A stretch of DNA of 64,000 nucleotides, from NCBI RefSeq assembly GCF_052119585.1, contig NZ_JBGQOJ010000018.1:1-64000 (forward strand), read 5' to 3'. This document shows positions 51,837-61,290 of the stretch, in pieces; position 1 is the stretch's first letter, and each line of letters starts with the position of its first letter. This stretch comes from JBGQOJ01 sp052119585 (GTDB lineage: Bacteria > Pseudomonadota > Alphaproteobacteria > Rhodobacterales > Rhodobacteraceae). The notes beneath the pieces were generated by a model, which was not told the DNA's origin, searched no databases, and saw only the letters and a program-made list of their open reading frames with translations. Position numbers and translations under genes: made by a program.

Positions 51837-52972
51837 GCTATCTTGAACATAATCTGAAGACCGTTCCGGCAGGCTTTCGCAAGCTGTTCTTTCTGAACTG
51901 GCCTGTGGTTCTTTTGTTGACGGCTGTCGCATGCGTCGGATTTCTGATGCTTTATTCCGTGGCGGGCGGGTCTTTGACGCCATGGGCCGAACCGCAGATG
52001 AAGCGGTTTGTTGTCGGCATGGTGCTGATGTTCGGGGTCGCCATGGTGCCGATCTGGTTCTGGCGGAACATGGCGGGCCTCGCGTATGGTCTGTCCATAC
52101 TCTTGCTTCTGGTGGTCGAATTCTTTGGTGATGTGGGCATGGGCGCGCAGCGTTGGATCGACCTTGGCTTTATTCGCTTGCAGCCCTCGGAACTGACCAA
52201 GATCACGCTGGTGATGATCCTTGCGGCTTATTACGACTGGCTGGACATCAAAAAGACCTCGCGTCCGGTCTGGGTGATCATTCCGCTGATCCTGATCCTT
52301 TTGCCGACGTTTCTGGTGTTGACGCAGCCCGATCTGGGCACGGCGATCCTTTTGGTGGCGGGCGGCGGGATCATCATGTTCCTGGCCGGTGTCCACTGGA
52401 TGTATTTTGCGGCAGTTATCGCGATGGCGGTGGCGCTTGTCTTCGGGGTGTTCGAGTCGCGGGGCACGCCCTGGCAATTCCTGAAAGACTATCAATACAA
52501 GCGGATCGACACCTTCCTTGACCCCTCGACCGATCCGTTGGGGGCCGGCTATCATATCACGCAGGCCAATATCGCGCTGGGATCGGGGGGCTGGACCGGT
52601 CGCGGCTACATGCAGGGCACCCAAAGCCGCCTGAACTTTTTGCCGGAAAAGCACACCGACTTTATCTTTACCACCCTGGCCGAGGAATTCGGCTTTGTCG
52701 GGGCGTTTTCCTTGCTGGTGCTTTACGCGCTGATCATCTTTTTCTGCATCGTCTCTGCGATGAACAACAAGGACAGGTTTGCGTCCTTGTTGACCCTTGG
52801 CGTTGCGGCGACCTTTTTCCTGTTCTTTGCGGTGAATATGTCCATGGTGATGGGGCTTGCACCCGTCGTCGGCGTGCCGCTGCCTATGGTGTCCTATGGC
52901 GGATCGGCGATGCTTGTGCTGTTGGTGGCCTTCGGCCTCACCCAAAGCGCCCATGTCCACAGACCGAGGTAA
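51833..52972 (+). CDS. rodA: Rod-shape-determining protein RodA (SEDS glycan polymerase)
   Basis: A 379-residue SEDS-family inner-membrane protein with about ten helices. It polymerises lipid II with PBP2. Family motifs are LQPSELTKI, TQPDLGTA, LPEKHTDFIFTTLAEEFG and the late PVVGVPLPMVSYGGSAM. I place the start at GTG 51833, overlapping the mrdA stop by four bases. The longer frame inside mrdA is a shadow. The next gene starts three bases after its stop. Confidence 0.95.
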   Translation: MSYLEHNLKTVPAGFRKLFFLNWPVVLLLTAVACVGFLMLYSVAGGSLTPWAEPQMKRFVVGMVLMFGVAMVPIWFWRNMAGLAYGLSILLLLVVEFFGDVGMGAQRWIDLGFIRLQPSELTKITLVMILAAYYDWLDIKKTSRPVWVIIPLILILLPTFLVLTQPDLGTAILLVAGGGIIMFLAGVHWMYFAAVIAMAVALVFGVFESRGTPWQFLKDYQYKRIDTFLDPSTDPLGAGYHITQANIALGSGGWTGRGYMQGTQSRLNFLPEKHTDFIFTTLAEEFGFVGAFSLLVLYALIIFFCIVSAMNNKDRFASLLTLGVAATFFLFFAVNMSMVMGLAPVVGVPLPMVSYGGSAMLVLLVAFGLTQSAHVHRPR

Positions 52973-52975
52973 CAA

Positions 52976-53908
52976 ATGCCGATCAATGTCCTTTTCGCCG
53001 CCAAACCTGAAAGATGGAGCACCTACGGCCCCGCCCTGAAACGGGCCTTCGACGAGGTCGGTCTGGACGTGGATCTGCGGCCGGATTTCGACCCCGCCGA
53101 GGTCGATTACCTTGTCTATGCGCCGAACGGGTCGGTCACCGATTTCACCCCCTTTACCCGCGCCAAGGCGGTTCTGAACCTTTGGGCCGGGGTCGAGGAT
53201 GTGGTCGGCAACACGACCTTGCATATCCCGCTGGCGCGGATGGTGGACGACGGATTGACCGAAGGCATGGTTGAATGGGTGGTCGGGCACACATTGCGCC
53301 ACCATCTGGGAATTGACCTGCATATCCACGGGCAGGACGGGCAATGGCGCGCCCATGTTCCGCCTTTGGCGCGCGACCGCAAAGTCGGCATTCTGGGGTT
53401 GGGAGAGTTAGGCCGCGAATGCGCCTATGCCCTGCGAGAGCTGAAATTCGACGTGGCCGGTTGGAGCAGGTCGGAAAAGCAGTTGAACGGCGTTAAATGC
53501 TACCATGGCGATGCCGGCCTTCGGACTGTTCTAGGCCGTTCTGAAATCCTGATCCTGTTGTTGCCACTGACCGGGGACACCCGTGATCTGCTGGATGCAA
53601 AGCGTCTGGCGCTGCTACCCGAGGGGGCTGTCATCATCAACCCCGGTCGCGGGCCTTTGATCGATGACGCGGCGCTGTTGGACGCGCTGGACAGTGGCCG
53701 GATCGGCCATGCCACACTGGATGTGTTCCGGGTAGAGCCGCTTCCGGTGGATCACCCGTTCTGGACCCACCCGCGCGTGACGGTCACCCCGCATATCGCA
53801 TCCGAAACGCGGCCCGAAAGCGCGTCACGGGTGATTGCGGAAAACATCCGGCGGGGCGAGGCCGGCGCGCCCTTCATGCATCTTGTGAACCGCGATCTGG
53901 GCTACTAG
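52976..53908 (+). CDS. D-2-hydroxyacid dehydrogenase (glyoxylate/hydroxypyruvate reductase A-like)
   Basis: A 310-residue NAD(P)-dependent reductase resembling GhrA. The nucleotide-binding motif is VGILGLGELGRECA. The catalytic arginine region follows (INPGRGPLIDDAAL) and a late histidine occurs in VTPHIASETRPES. The substrate is probably glyoxylate or hydroxypyruvate, by family. It begins three bases after rodA and may be co-transcribed with the shape genes, though no functional link is evident. Its TAG shares the palindrome CTAG with the convergent sseB stop. Confidence 0.88.
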   Translation: MPINVLFAAKPERWSTYGPALKRAFDEVGLDVDLRPDFDPAEVDYLVYAPNGSVTDFTPFTRAKAVLNLWAGVEDVVGNTTLHIPLARMVDDGLTEGMVEWVVGHTLRHHLGIDLHIHGQDGQWRAHVPPLARDRKVGILGLGELGRECAYALRELKFDVAGWSRSEKQLNGVKCYHGDAGLRTVLGRSEILILLLPLTGDTRDLLDAKRLALLPEGAVIINPGRGPLIDDAALLDALDSGRIGHATLDVFRVEPLPVDHPFWTHPRVTVTPHIASETRPESASRVIAENIRRGEAGAPFMHLVNRDLGY

Positions 53909-54696
53909 CGCAGAACCGGCGGTTTCTGCGGGTCCATTCCGGGGGCTGCGGGGCTGACGCGCTGTGCTGCCGAGACCTTTGGCAGATCAAAGCGCAGACC
54001 GACCAGCGCCAGTTTCGCGCAGATCGGATCAGAGGCGGCAAAGAACGCGACGTCCATCTGCCCGGCCTCTATCCCGCTGAAGGTCAGCGCCTCGCCCGCA
54101 GCCTGTGCCAGTGCGGCATTCGCGCCCTCGACCGTGTTCACAAAGGCCAGCAGGTGGCTGCGGCGGTTCCCCTCGTATGTGACCCCGACCAGAAAGGCCA
54201 GTTGCGCCAGACCGGCCGCCAGCGCCAGCTTCGTATCCAGCGCCGAGATCAGCGTTTCGGGCAGGCCTGCGGGGGCGGTGACTTCCAGCGGGCGCTCCTC
54301 GATCTCGGAGGGGCGATTGCCCAGCGTCTCTGCCAGCCAGAGCACCGCCTCTTCGGGGATCAGGATGCTGGACGGCGCCACACCAAGGTTCACGCCCAAC
54401 CCGATCCCCTCGCCCGCCAGCATCTGTGCGACAACACGACCGGGCAAGGCTGCATAGGGGGCCACGTCGCCAACGAAGGCCGACAGGCGGTCCTCGCGGT
54501 CGAACACCAGAACGAATGTGCCGCCTTCGACGGGAAAGACCGACGGCGTGATGTCTTCGCCCTCGGGGTCGTTGTCCAGCAGCACGAAAAGTTCGCTGTC
54601 GGCAAGACGTTCATAGAACTTCAATCGCAGGGCGTCATCGTCGGGTGACTGTTCCATCGCGGTGTGGGCTTTGTCGAGTGGGGTGATCTCAGTCAT
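53905..54696 (-). CDS. SseB-family protein
   Basis: A 263-residue soluble protein. It resembles the SseB family in two blocks: an N-terminal part starting PLDKAHTAMEQSPDDDALRLKFYERLADSELFVLL, and a C-terminal part with ISALDTKLALAAGLAQLAFLV. SseB proteins have been linked to sulfur-transfer or serine metabolism, but no clear activity is known. The ATG at 54696 lies in the overlap with the uracil-DNA glycosylase stop (eight bases). The pair is transcribed leftward. Confidence 0.85.
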   Translation of the reverse strand: MTEITPLDKAHTAMEQSPDDDALRLKFYERLADSELFVLLDNDPEGEDITPSVFPVEGGTFVLVFDREDRLSAFVGDVAPYAALPGRVVAQMLAGEGIGLGVNLGVAPSSILIPEEAVLWLAETLGNRPSEIEERPLEVTAPAGLPETLISALDTKLALAAGLAQLAFLVGVTYEGNRRSHLLAFVNTVEGANAALAQAAGEALTFSGIEAGQMDVAFFAASDPICAKLALVGLRFDLPKVSAAQRVSPAAPGMDPQKPPVLR

Positions 54697-55288
54697 CTTG
54701 CAATACCTCGCGCACACGGCGTTTCAGGGCGGGCAACAGGTCTGCCTCGAACCACGGGTTTCTCTTTATCCAGCCCGTATTCCGCCAAGACGGATGGGGC
54801 AAGGGAAAGACGTGCGGCGCATGGTCCTGCCATGCCGCAACACGCTGCGTTACCGCCATTCGGCCCAGATGCCAGCCTTGGGCATAGCCGCCAACCAGCA
54901 GGGTCAAGGGCATCGGGCCAAGCGCCTGCAAGACCGGCGCGCGCCATGTGTCGGCGCAGATCCGGGGCGGCGGAAGGTCGGCCCCCTTGGCGTCATACCC
55001 CGGAAAGCAGAACCCCATGGGAAGGATGGCAATGCGGCTGCGGTCATAGAATGCGGGCCTGTCCAACCCCGTCCAGTTGCGCAGGCGGTCGCCAGAGGGA
55101 TCGTCAAAGGGAATACCGGAGCGGTGTACCCGCATGCCCGGCGCCTGCCCTGCGATCAGTATTCTGGCCCCTTGCCCGACCCAGAACACCGGACGGGGCC
55201 GGTGCCCTGTGGGGGTCCGCGCAAACCGGTCGGCGCATAGGCTGCACCGCGCGATGTCAGCACCAAGGCGCGACAGTGGGAATGTCAT
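54689..55288 (-). CDS. Uracil-DNA glycosylase family protein, iron-sulfur type
   Basis: A 199-residue UDG-superfamily protein (COG1573-like) that likely removes uracil or related bases from DNA. Motif 1 is ILIAGQAPGMRV (GQAPG at 47-51) and the late motif PLPHPSWRN. Cysteines C15 and C18 (CSLC), with C94 and C111 (CX16C), could hold a 4Fe-4S cluster as in families 4 and 5. It overlaps sseB by eight bases. The ATG at 55288 is the first usable start. Confidence 0.87.
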   Translation of the reverse strand: MTFPLSRLGADIARCSLCADRFARTPTGHRPRPVFWVGQGARILIAGQAPGMRVHRSGIPFDDPSGDRLRNWTGLDRPAFYDRSRIAILPMGFCFPGYDAKGADLPPPRICADTWRAPVLQALGPMPLTLLVGGYAQGWHLGRMAVTQRVAAWQDHAPHVFPLPHPSWRNTGWIKRNPWFEADLLPALKRRVREVLQDD

Positions 55289-55333
55289 ACGACCACGCTT
55301 TCCACAACACCCCCGCCCCCGACGTGCGCAGGC

Positions 55334-57031
55334 CTAGCTGCTGAAGTTGATGACCAGCGTAACACCCAGAAGGATCGCGATCCAGATGACCATTGCCCCT
55401 GTCGGCCAAACCTTGGCGATCTGCCCTTCTGGCCCATGAGAGCGGTAAAGCCGTTCGATCATCCCATTGACACCCCGCGTCCAGAACGCGCTTTGCGTCG
55501 CCCAAAGGGATGACACGACAGAGGCGACGAACCCGATAATCTGCGGGAACAGGCGGCGGTAGGTCCAGTCCGTATCGAGGTTCACCGAGCGCAGTTCGGG
55601 CGGATAGATCCGGGTCAGCATCAGGATCGTGAACGCCAGAGCCGAGAAGAACAGAAGCTGCAGCTGCGTGATTACGTGGGTCGTCGTATAGGGAACATAG
55701 TCCACCTTGAACGGAAGCAACGCATACAACGGCGCCGGATAGACGCCGATGGCGATGCACAGGAACGCCGTCAGGCCCATCGCCAGCAGCATATGTGTCG
55801 GCGCCTCTTTCGGGCGCAACCCGCTGTCGTGGGCGAAAAAGGCGAAATAGGGAATCTTGATGCCCGAATGGTGGAACACACCGGCCGAGGCGAACAGCAG
55901 GATCGCCCAGACATAATAGTGCTTTTCATCAACCGAGGCCGACAAAATCAGCGACTTGGTGACAAATCCCGAGAACAGCGGAAAGGCCGAGATCGAAGCC
56001 GCTCCGACGACGCAGAAGATCATCGTCAGTGGCATGGTCTTGTAAAGCCCGCCCAGTTCCGAGCCCTTGGCGGTGCCGGTGCGGAACATCACCGCGCCCA
56101 CCGACATGAACAGGAGCGCCTTGTACAGGATATGGGCAAAGGCGTGGGCTGCGGTTCCGTTCAGGGCCATCTCTGTGCCGATGCCAATGCCCACAACCAT
56201 GAATCCAAGCTGGTTGTTCAGACTATAGGCAAGCACCCTGCGCAGGTCGTTCTCGATCACAGCGAAGAAGATCGGGAATAACGTCATGACCGCGCCAATG
56301 TAGATCAGGATTTCGGTGCCCGGAAAGCCTCGCGCCAGCGCATAGACGGCAAGCTTTGTGGTGAAGGCCGACAAGATCACCGTGCCGGTTATGGTGGCTG
56401 CGGGATAACTGTCCTGCAACCAGTTGTGCAGCATCGGGAAGGCGCATTTGATTCCGAAGGCCAGAAAGATCAGCCAGGTGCCGAGGCTGCCCAGCGTCAT
56501 CTTTTCAAAAGCAAGCGAACCTGTTTCACGATAGAACAGCGCCGCCCCCGCCAATAATAACACGCCGGACCCGATCTGGATCAACAGATAGCGCATGCCA
56601 GTGTGGTAGGCCCCCTCGGTCCGCCGCGCCCAGATCAGAAACACCGACGTAATCGCCGTTCCTTCCCAGAAGAGAAACAACGTGACCAGATCGCCCGCGA
56701 AAACCGCGCCAATCGCGGAACCGGCATAAAGCAGTGCAGCCACCTGCTGGACCGTGTCTCGCACATGCCAAGCATAAAGATTCCCGAGGAACGCCGCGAT
56801 CGAGAAGATCAGCGCGAAAATGCGCGCCAATGGATCCACGCGCAAGAAATCCAGGTCCAGCCCCATCAAGCGGACAGTCCACAGGTGCCCCTCGGGCAGG
56901 GACCAGACCATCAGCCCTGAAAGCACCGGAACCAGCAACAGCAGCGCCGCGCGGGCCGGTCCCTTGGGCAGGGCCAGCAATAGCGCGGCCCCCGCAAAGA
57001 ACAGAAAAGCGACAGGAAAGCCGTCAATCAT
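55334..57031 (-). CDS. MnhD-like proton-conducting subunit (third paralogue, 565 aa)
   Basis: A 565-residue membrane protein of the proton-conducting antiporter/NADH-quinone oxidoreductase family, with about fourteen helices. The core has LFLFWEGTAITSVFLIWARRTEGAYHTGMRYLLIQIGSGVLLLAG and a later AHAFAHILYKALLFMSVGAV block. It is longer than the other two copies and ends the leftward Mrp cluster. Its start overlaps the preceding small gene by eight bases. It may replace part of a missing MrpA. That is inference. Confidence 0.88.
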   Translation of the reverse strand: MIDGFPVAFLFFAGAALLLALPKGPARAALLLLVPVLSGLMVWSLPEGHLWTVRLMGLDLDFLRVDPLARIFALIFSIAAFLGNLYAWHVRDTVQQVAALLYAGSAIGAVFAGDLVTLFLFWEGTAITSVFLIWARRTEGAYHTGMRYLLIQIGSGVLLLAGAALFYRETGSLAFEKMTLGSLGTWLIFLAFGIKCAFPMLHNWLQDSYPAATITGTVILSAFTTKLAVYALARGFPGTEILIYIGAVMTLFPIFFAVIENDLRRVLAYSLNNQLGFMVVGIGIGTEMALNGTAAHAFAHILYKALLFMSVGAVMFRTGTAKGSELGGLYKTMPLTMIFCVVGAASISAFPLFSGFVTKSLILSASVDEKHYYVWAILLFASAGVFHHSGIKIPYFAFFAHDSGLRPKEAPTHMLLAMGLTAFLCIAIGVYPAPLYALLPFKVDYVPYTTTHVITQLQLLFFSALAFTILMLTRIYPPELRSVNLDTDWTYRRLFPQIIGFVASVVSSLWATQSAFWTRGVNGMIERLYRSHGPEGQIAKVWPTGAMVIWIAILLGVTLVINFSS

Positions 57032-57401
57032 TGTGACTAATCCTCTCTAACTGGTCCTCGGGATAGTCCTCGGACTCTATGTCGTGGGGGGCGTAGAAAT
57101 CCTCGGGCCGCTTCAGAAGCACACGCAGAGCCTTGGCGCAAATCACAAGGGCGGCGCACATGAAGAAACCGTAGAGCGCATAAAAGCCGGGAACACGCTC
57201 GATTGCCACGTAGGTATGCTTGTCATAGATGAAATCGGCAAGGAACAGGCAAGCACACAGGAAATAAAGCGCATAGCAAATGCGCTGGACGTTCTTCTTT
57301 TCATCCACCCACAGCAAAGCGCGGCCCAGAGCGGGAAAGCCACTGGTATCTTCCTTGCGCTTCGGCTTTGTGCCCGTCGATGTCTTGGTGTTACGCGCCA
57401 T
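57024..57401 (-). CDS. Small two-helix membrane protein within the Mrp cluster
   Basis: A 125-residue protein with a basic N-terminus (KRKED), two hydrophobic helices (about 40-60 and 73-95), and an acidic C-terminus (ESEDYPEDQ). I do not recognise the family. It sits between two MnhD-like genes and overlaps the next by eight bases, so it is probably an accessory subunit of the antiporter complex. No enzyme motif is seen. Confidence 0.75.
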   Translation of the reverse strand: MARNTKTSTGTKPKRKEDTSGFPALGRALLWVDEKKNVQRICYALYFLCACLFLADFIYDKHTYVAIERVPGFYALYGFFMCAALVICAKALRVLLKRPEDFYAPHDIESEDYPEDQLERISHND

Positions 57402-57410
57402 TATGTCCCC

Positions 57411-58877
57411 CTATTCCGTGGCCACGATGGGCGCGAGAAAGCTTTGCAAGTCGCCGGCGATGAAAAACAGGATCAGGCAGCCGAATGCGGTCAACGCCGG
57501 CGGCAGCCATACGAGCCAGGGCGATTCCGCGAACGCGACCTTGTCCGGCGCGCCGGGTGCCCGCAGGAAGAACCCTTTACCGATGATCGGCAACAGATAA
57601 GCCACGTTCAACAAAGAGCTACCCATCAGGACCGCGATCATGACCCATTGGCCGGTGTCGGCGGCGCCGACGATCAACAGCCACTTGCTCCATGATCCGC
57701 CCAGCGGTGGCAGCCCGATGATCGACAGCGCGCCGATCAGAAACGCCGCGTAGGTGATCGGCATGGCTCGGCCAAGCCCGGTCATCTGGCTGATGTTGGT
57801 TTTATGCGTCGCGACATAGATAGAGCCCGCGCACATGAACAAGGTGATCTTGCCCATCGCGTGCATGGCGATATGCATTCCGCCGCCGATGGCCCCCATC
57901 GAGGTGGCAAGCGCCATGCCGAGGGTGATGTAGGACAGCTGGCTGATCGTCGAATAGGCCAGCCGCGCCTTCAGGTTGTCCTTGGTCAGCGCCACGACCG
58001 AAGCCGCGATGATCGAGAACGCGGCCAGCCACATCAGCCAGACCGACGCACCCGTTTCCGCCAGAAAGTCGATACCGAAGATATAGATGCCCACCTTCAG
58101 CATGGTGAAAACGCCCGCCTTCACCACGGCAACCGCGTGCAGCAAGGCACTGACCGGCGTGGGGGCGACCATGGCAGCAGGCAGCCAGCGGTGGAACGGC
58201 ATAAGCGCCGCCTTGCCGATCCCGAAGGCATAAAACGCCAGCAATACCGCAACCATCGGCCCGGCGATATGCCCTTCCAGGATGCCGCCTTTGGTAAAGT
58301 CCAGCGTGCCCGCCACCGAAAAGGTCCAGATGATCGCGAACATTTGCAGGCCGATCGAGGTGCCAAGCAGGATACCAAGATAGGTGCGCGCGCCGCGGAT
58401 CGCTTCTGGTGTGCCTTTGTGGGCGACCAGCGGATAGGTGGACAGGGTCAGCGCCTCGTAGAACAGGAACAGCGTGAACATATTGGCCGAGAACGCAATC
58501 CCCATGACAGAGAAGATCGCGAACGAGAAACAGGCGAAGAACCTTGCGTGGTGGTCCTCGTTGTTGCCGCGCATGTAGCCGATGCCATAAAGATGCGTGA
58601 CGATCCAAAGGCCGGAGGCGACGATGGCAAACAACAGGCCCAGCGGTTCGACGTTGAAGGCCAGATCAAGGCCGGGCATCACCGTGCCCAGCACCAGCGG
58701 TTCGGTGGTGCCGTTGCCGACATTCGTCAGGATGGTCAGAACCATCAGGAAGGTCGCGACCGCGGCGGCAAGCGTCAGACCGTCACGCAGGTTCGGCGCA
58801 TTGCGAAACACAAGGTTGGTCACCACGGCGCAGGCCGGGATCACCATGGTCAGCAAGATGGCTGTATTTGTATCCAC
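57411..58877 (-). CDS. MnhD-like proton-conducting subunit (second paralogue, 488 aa)
   Basis: A 488-residue membrane protein of the same family. Recognisable blocks are LFLFYEALTLSTYPLVAHKGTPEAIRGARTYLG, LAFYAFGIGKAALMPFHRWLPAAMVAPTPVSALLHAVAVVKAG and AHAMGKITLFMCAGSI. The lysine and histidine positions expected for proton conduction are present. It follows the first MnhD copy after 12 bases. Confidence 0.88.
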   Translation of the reverse strand: MDTNTAILLTMVIPACAVVTNLVFRNAPNLRDGLTLAAAVATFLMVLTILTNVGNGTTEPLVLGTVMPGLDLAFNVEPLGLLFAIVASGLWIVTHLYGIGYMRGNNEDHHARFFACFSFAIFSVMGIAFSANMFTLFLFYEALTLSTYPLVAHKGTPEAIRGARTYLGILLGTSIGLQMFAIIWTFSVAGTLDFTKGGILEGHIAGPMVAVLLAFYAFGIGKAALMPFHRWLPAAMVAPTPVSALLHAVAVVKAGVFTMLKVGIYIFGIDFLAETGASVWLMWLAAFSIIAASVVALTKDNLKARLAYSTISQLSYITLGMALATSMGAIGGGMHIAMHAMGKITLFMCAGSIYVATHKTNISQMTGLGRAMPITYAAFLIGALSIIGLPPLGGSWSKWLLIVGAADTGQWVMIAVLMGSSLLNVAYLLPIIGKGFFLRAPGAPDKVAFAESPWLVWLPPALTAFGCLILFFIAGDLQSFLAPIVATE

Positions 58878-58889
58878 GTTTCCGTCGCC

Positions 58890-60416
58890 CTACTGCATGC
58901 CAGCCGTCCCCGCCAACAGCCCTTGGGCCGCCGTCAGGGACGCGCTGAGCGTGATATTGGTGTCGAGACCGAAATAGATGCAGGCCAGCGCCATGATCCA
59001 CATCGGCACAAGCATCGACAGCGGCGCCTCTGTTGCGGTCGTGCCTTTGGCAGGTTTTTCCAGATAAAGGGTCTCGATGACCCGCCAGACGTAGATGACC
59101 GCCAGAAGCGAGGATGCCACGACCAACAACGCCACGGGCCACCAGCCCTTTTCAAGCGCGGCCTGAACCAGCGTCCATTTTGAAATGAAACCCGCCGTTC
59201 CGGGCACCCCGATCAGGCTGAGCCCCGCGATAACCATTGCGGCACTTGTCCATGGCATGGTTTTCCCCAAGCCCCGGATATCGTCATAGAACGACCCGCC
59301 CGACCGCAACACATAGGCCCCCACCCCCATGAACAATGTGGCCTTTGTGATGCCGTGGTTGAACAGGTGAACGATGGCCGCCGTCAGGCCGGTTTCCGTA
59401 AGAAGCGAAATGCCCAGCAGCATGTAGCCGATCTGCGCGATGCTGGAATAGGCCAGCATCCGTTTGAAATCGGTCTGGAACACCGCGATGAACGAGGCCG
59501 CGAACATCGCGAGGACCGCGAAGGGCAGGATGATGAATTCCAGCGTGTTCTGCGCGAACAGGAACGTGGGCTGGAATATCGAGAACATGAAGCGCAGCAG
59601 CACATAGATCGCGACCTTGGTGGCCGTTGCCGCCAGAAAGGCCGTAACCGACGAGGGCGCGTAGGTATAGGCGTTGGGCAGCCACAGGTGCAGCGGATAG
59701 ATCGCGACTTTCAGCCCGACGCCCACAACGATAAAGGCAAAGGCCGCGCGCACTGTCCTGCTGGACCCCTGATCGGCAATACGCTCTGCCAGATCGGCCA
59801 TGTTTAGCGTACCGGTCGCCATATACAGCAGCCCCAGACCGATCACAAAGAACGTGGCACCGATGGTGCCCATGATCAGATAGTCATAGGCTGCCGTCAG
59901 CGCCCGTTTGTCCCGGTACGCCCCCTGCGCGATCAGCACATAAGTGGCCAGCGACGAGATTTCGAGAAAGACGAAAACGTTGAACGCGTCACCGGTGATC
60001 GCAACCCCCAGAAGGCCGGTCAGGCACAGCATGATCACCGCGTAGAACAGGGTATGGTGCCGCACGGGCACCTCTGATTTCAGGCTGTCGCGCGCATAAA
60101 GCAGCACAATGGTGCCGATCCCCGACACCAGCAGCAGCACAAAGGCGTTCGCCGCATCAACACGGTATTCGATGCCAAGCGGCGGCGCCCAGCCCCCGAT
60201 ATGGTAGGATATGATGCCGCCGCCGATGACCTGCGTCAGCAGCATAACGGAGATGGCGAATGCGATCGCACTGGTGGCAAAGGCGATCGGCCAGGCCAGC
60301 CTGCGGCTGCCGATCAGAACAATCAGGGGTGCGGCGACAAAGGGCACCAGAACCTGCAACACAGGCAGGTGGTCGGTCAGCGTCAGCGCCGCGTGTTCGA
60401 TGGCTTCGGATTGCAT
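58890..60416 (-). CDS. mnhD: MnhD-like proton-conducting subunit (first paralogue, 508 aa)
   Basis: A 508-residue membrane protein, the closest to a standard MnhD in this cluster. It has about fourteen helices. LEISSLATYVLIAQG, HLWLPNAYTYAPSSVTAFLAATATKVAIY and HLFNHGITKATLFMGVGAYVLRSGG are family blocks. It starts directly where mnhC ends (one-base overlap at 60416). Together with mnhB and mnhC it forms the usual Mrp core. Confidence 0.9.
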   Translation of the reverse strand: MQSEAIEHAALTLTDHLPVLQVLVPFVAAPLIVLIGSRRLAWPIAFATSAIAFAISVMLLTQVIGGGIISYHIGGWAPPLGIEYRVDAANAFVLLLVSGIGTIVLLYARDSLKSEVPVRHHTLFYAVIMLCLTGLLGVAITGDAFNVFVFLEISSLATYVLIAQGAYRDKRALTAAYDYLIMGTIGATFFVIGLGLLYMATGTLNMADLAERIADQGSSRTVRAAFAFIVVGVGLKVAIYPLHLWLPNAYTYAPSSVTAFLAATATKVAIYVLLRFMFSIFQPTFLFAQNTLEFIILPFAVLAMFAASFIAVFQTDFKRMLAYSSIAQIGYMLLGISLLTETGLTAAIVHLFNHGITKATLFMGVGAYVLRSGGSFYDDIRGLGKTMPWTSAAMVIAGLSLIGVPGTAGFISKWTLVQAALEKGWWPVALLVVASSLLAVIYVWRVIETLYLEKPAKGTTATEAPLSMLVPMWIMALACIYFGLDTNITLSASLTAAQGLLAGTAGMQ

Positions 60417-60853
60417 CAGGCCCGTCCACCCATCGCTTCGCCGTGTGTCCGGTTTTCGACCGCAGCAAGTTCCTGTTCAATCGTCAAGATGCGGTCTTCC
60501 TCGATGGTGCCGTATTCCTCGCGGATTCGCACAATCAGCGCCAGCCCCAGCGAGGTGGTTGCGACGCCGACAACGATGGCCGTCAGGATCAGCACATGCG
60601 GCAGGGGGTTGGAATAGACCACAGTGGGGTCGATGTTCATATCCACGGGAAAGATCGGCGCGGTGCCGCCCTGAACCTTGCCCATCGAGATATAGAGCAT
60701 GAAAACAGCGGTTTGAAAGATGTTCAGCCCGACAATCTTTTTCACAAGATTGCCCTTGGCCACGACAATATATAGCCCCGTCATCATCAGCACGATGAAC
60801 AGCCAGTAGTTCAGATGCCCGACGATAAACGCCCAGGTGAATTCTTCGGCCAT
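60416..60853 (-). CDS. mnhC: Cation:proton antiporter subunit C
   Basis: A 145-residue NuoK-like membrane protein. Three helices and the conserved MKVxGLNIFQTAVFML-like region (here LVKKIVGLNIFQTAVF) identify subunit C. The ATG at 60853 overlaps the mnhB stop by one base and has GAGGA upstream. TTG or GTG starts six and three bases earlier are possible. Confidence 0.9.
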   Translation of the reverse strand: MAEEFTWAFIVGHLNYWLFIVLMMTGLYIVVAKGNLVKKIVGLNIFQTAVFMLYISMGKVQGGTAPIFPVDMNIDPTVVYSNPLPHVLILTAIVVGVATTSLGLALIVRIREEYGTIEEDRILTIEQELAAVENRTHGEAMGGRA

Positions 60854-61290
60854 CACCAATCCTCGTCTTTGATCGGCGCGCGGGCCGCGAATGCGTAATA
60901 GATCGCGACCATCACACCGGTCACCGTGATGCCCACGCCCGCCTCGACCAGCAGGATGCCGTAGTGCTGACCATGCACCGGATGAAGCGGGCTAAGCGCG
61001 CTGTAATCAAGAAAGTGGTAGCCGGTAAACAGGCTGACAATGCCGGTGCCCGCATAGATCAGCACCCCCAGCGCCAGCAACTTGTGCACCAGCCACGGCG
61101 GGAAGACCTGCTGGACTTTCGCAAGGCTGAACACGATCCCGTAGATGATAAAGGCCACGGCCATGATCACACCGGCCTGGAACCCGCCACCGGGGGAATA
61201 GTCGCCGTGAAACTGCACGTAGAACGCGAATAGAATGATCGTTCCGACCAGAAGCTTTGTTGTGACGCGCAGGATGAGGTGATGATGCAT
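60853..61290 (-). CDS. mnhB: Na+/H+ antiporter subunit B
   Basis: A 145-residue membrane protein with four helices. It contains the MnhB motif FHGDYSPGGGFQAGVIMAVAF. The start overlaps the previous gene's stop by one base (TGATG). MnhB is a non-conducting Mrp subunit needed for complex assembly. Confidence 0.92.
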   Translation of the reverse strand: MHHHLILRVTTKLLVGTIILFAFYVQFHGDYSPGGGFQAGVIMAVAFIIYGIVFSLAKVQQVFPPWLVHKLLALGVLIYAGTGIVSLFTGYHFLDYSALSPLHPVHGQHYGILLVEAGVGITVTGVMVAIYYAFAARAPIKDEDW

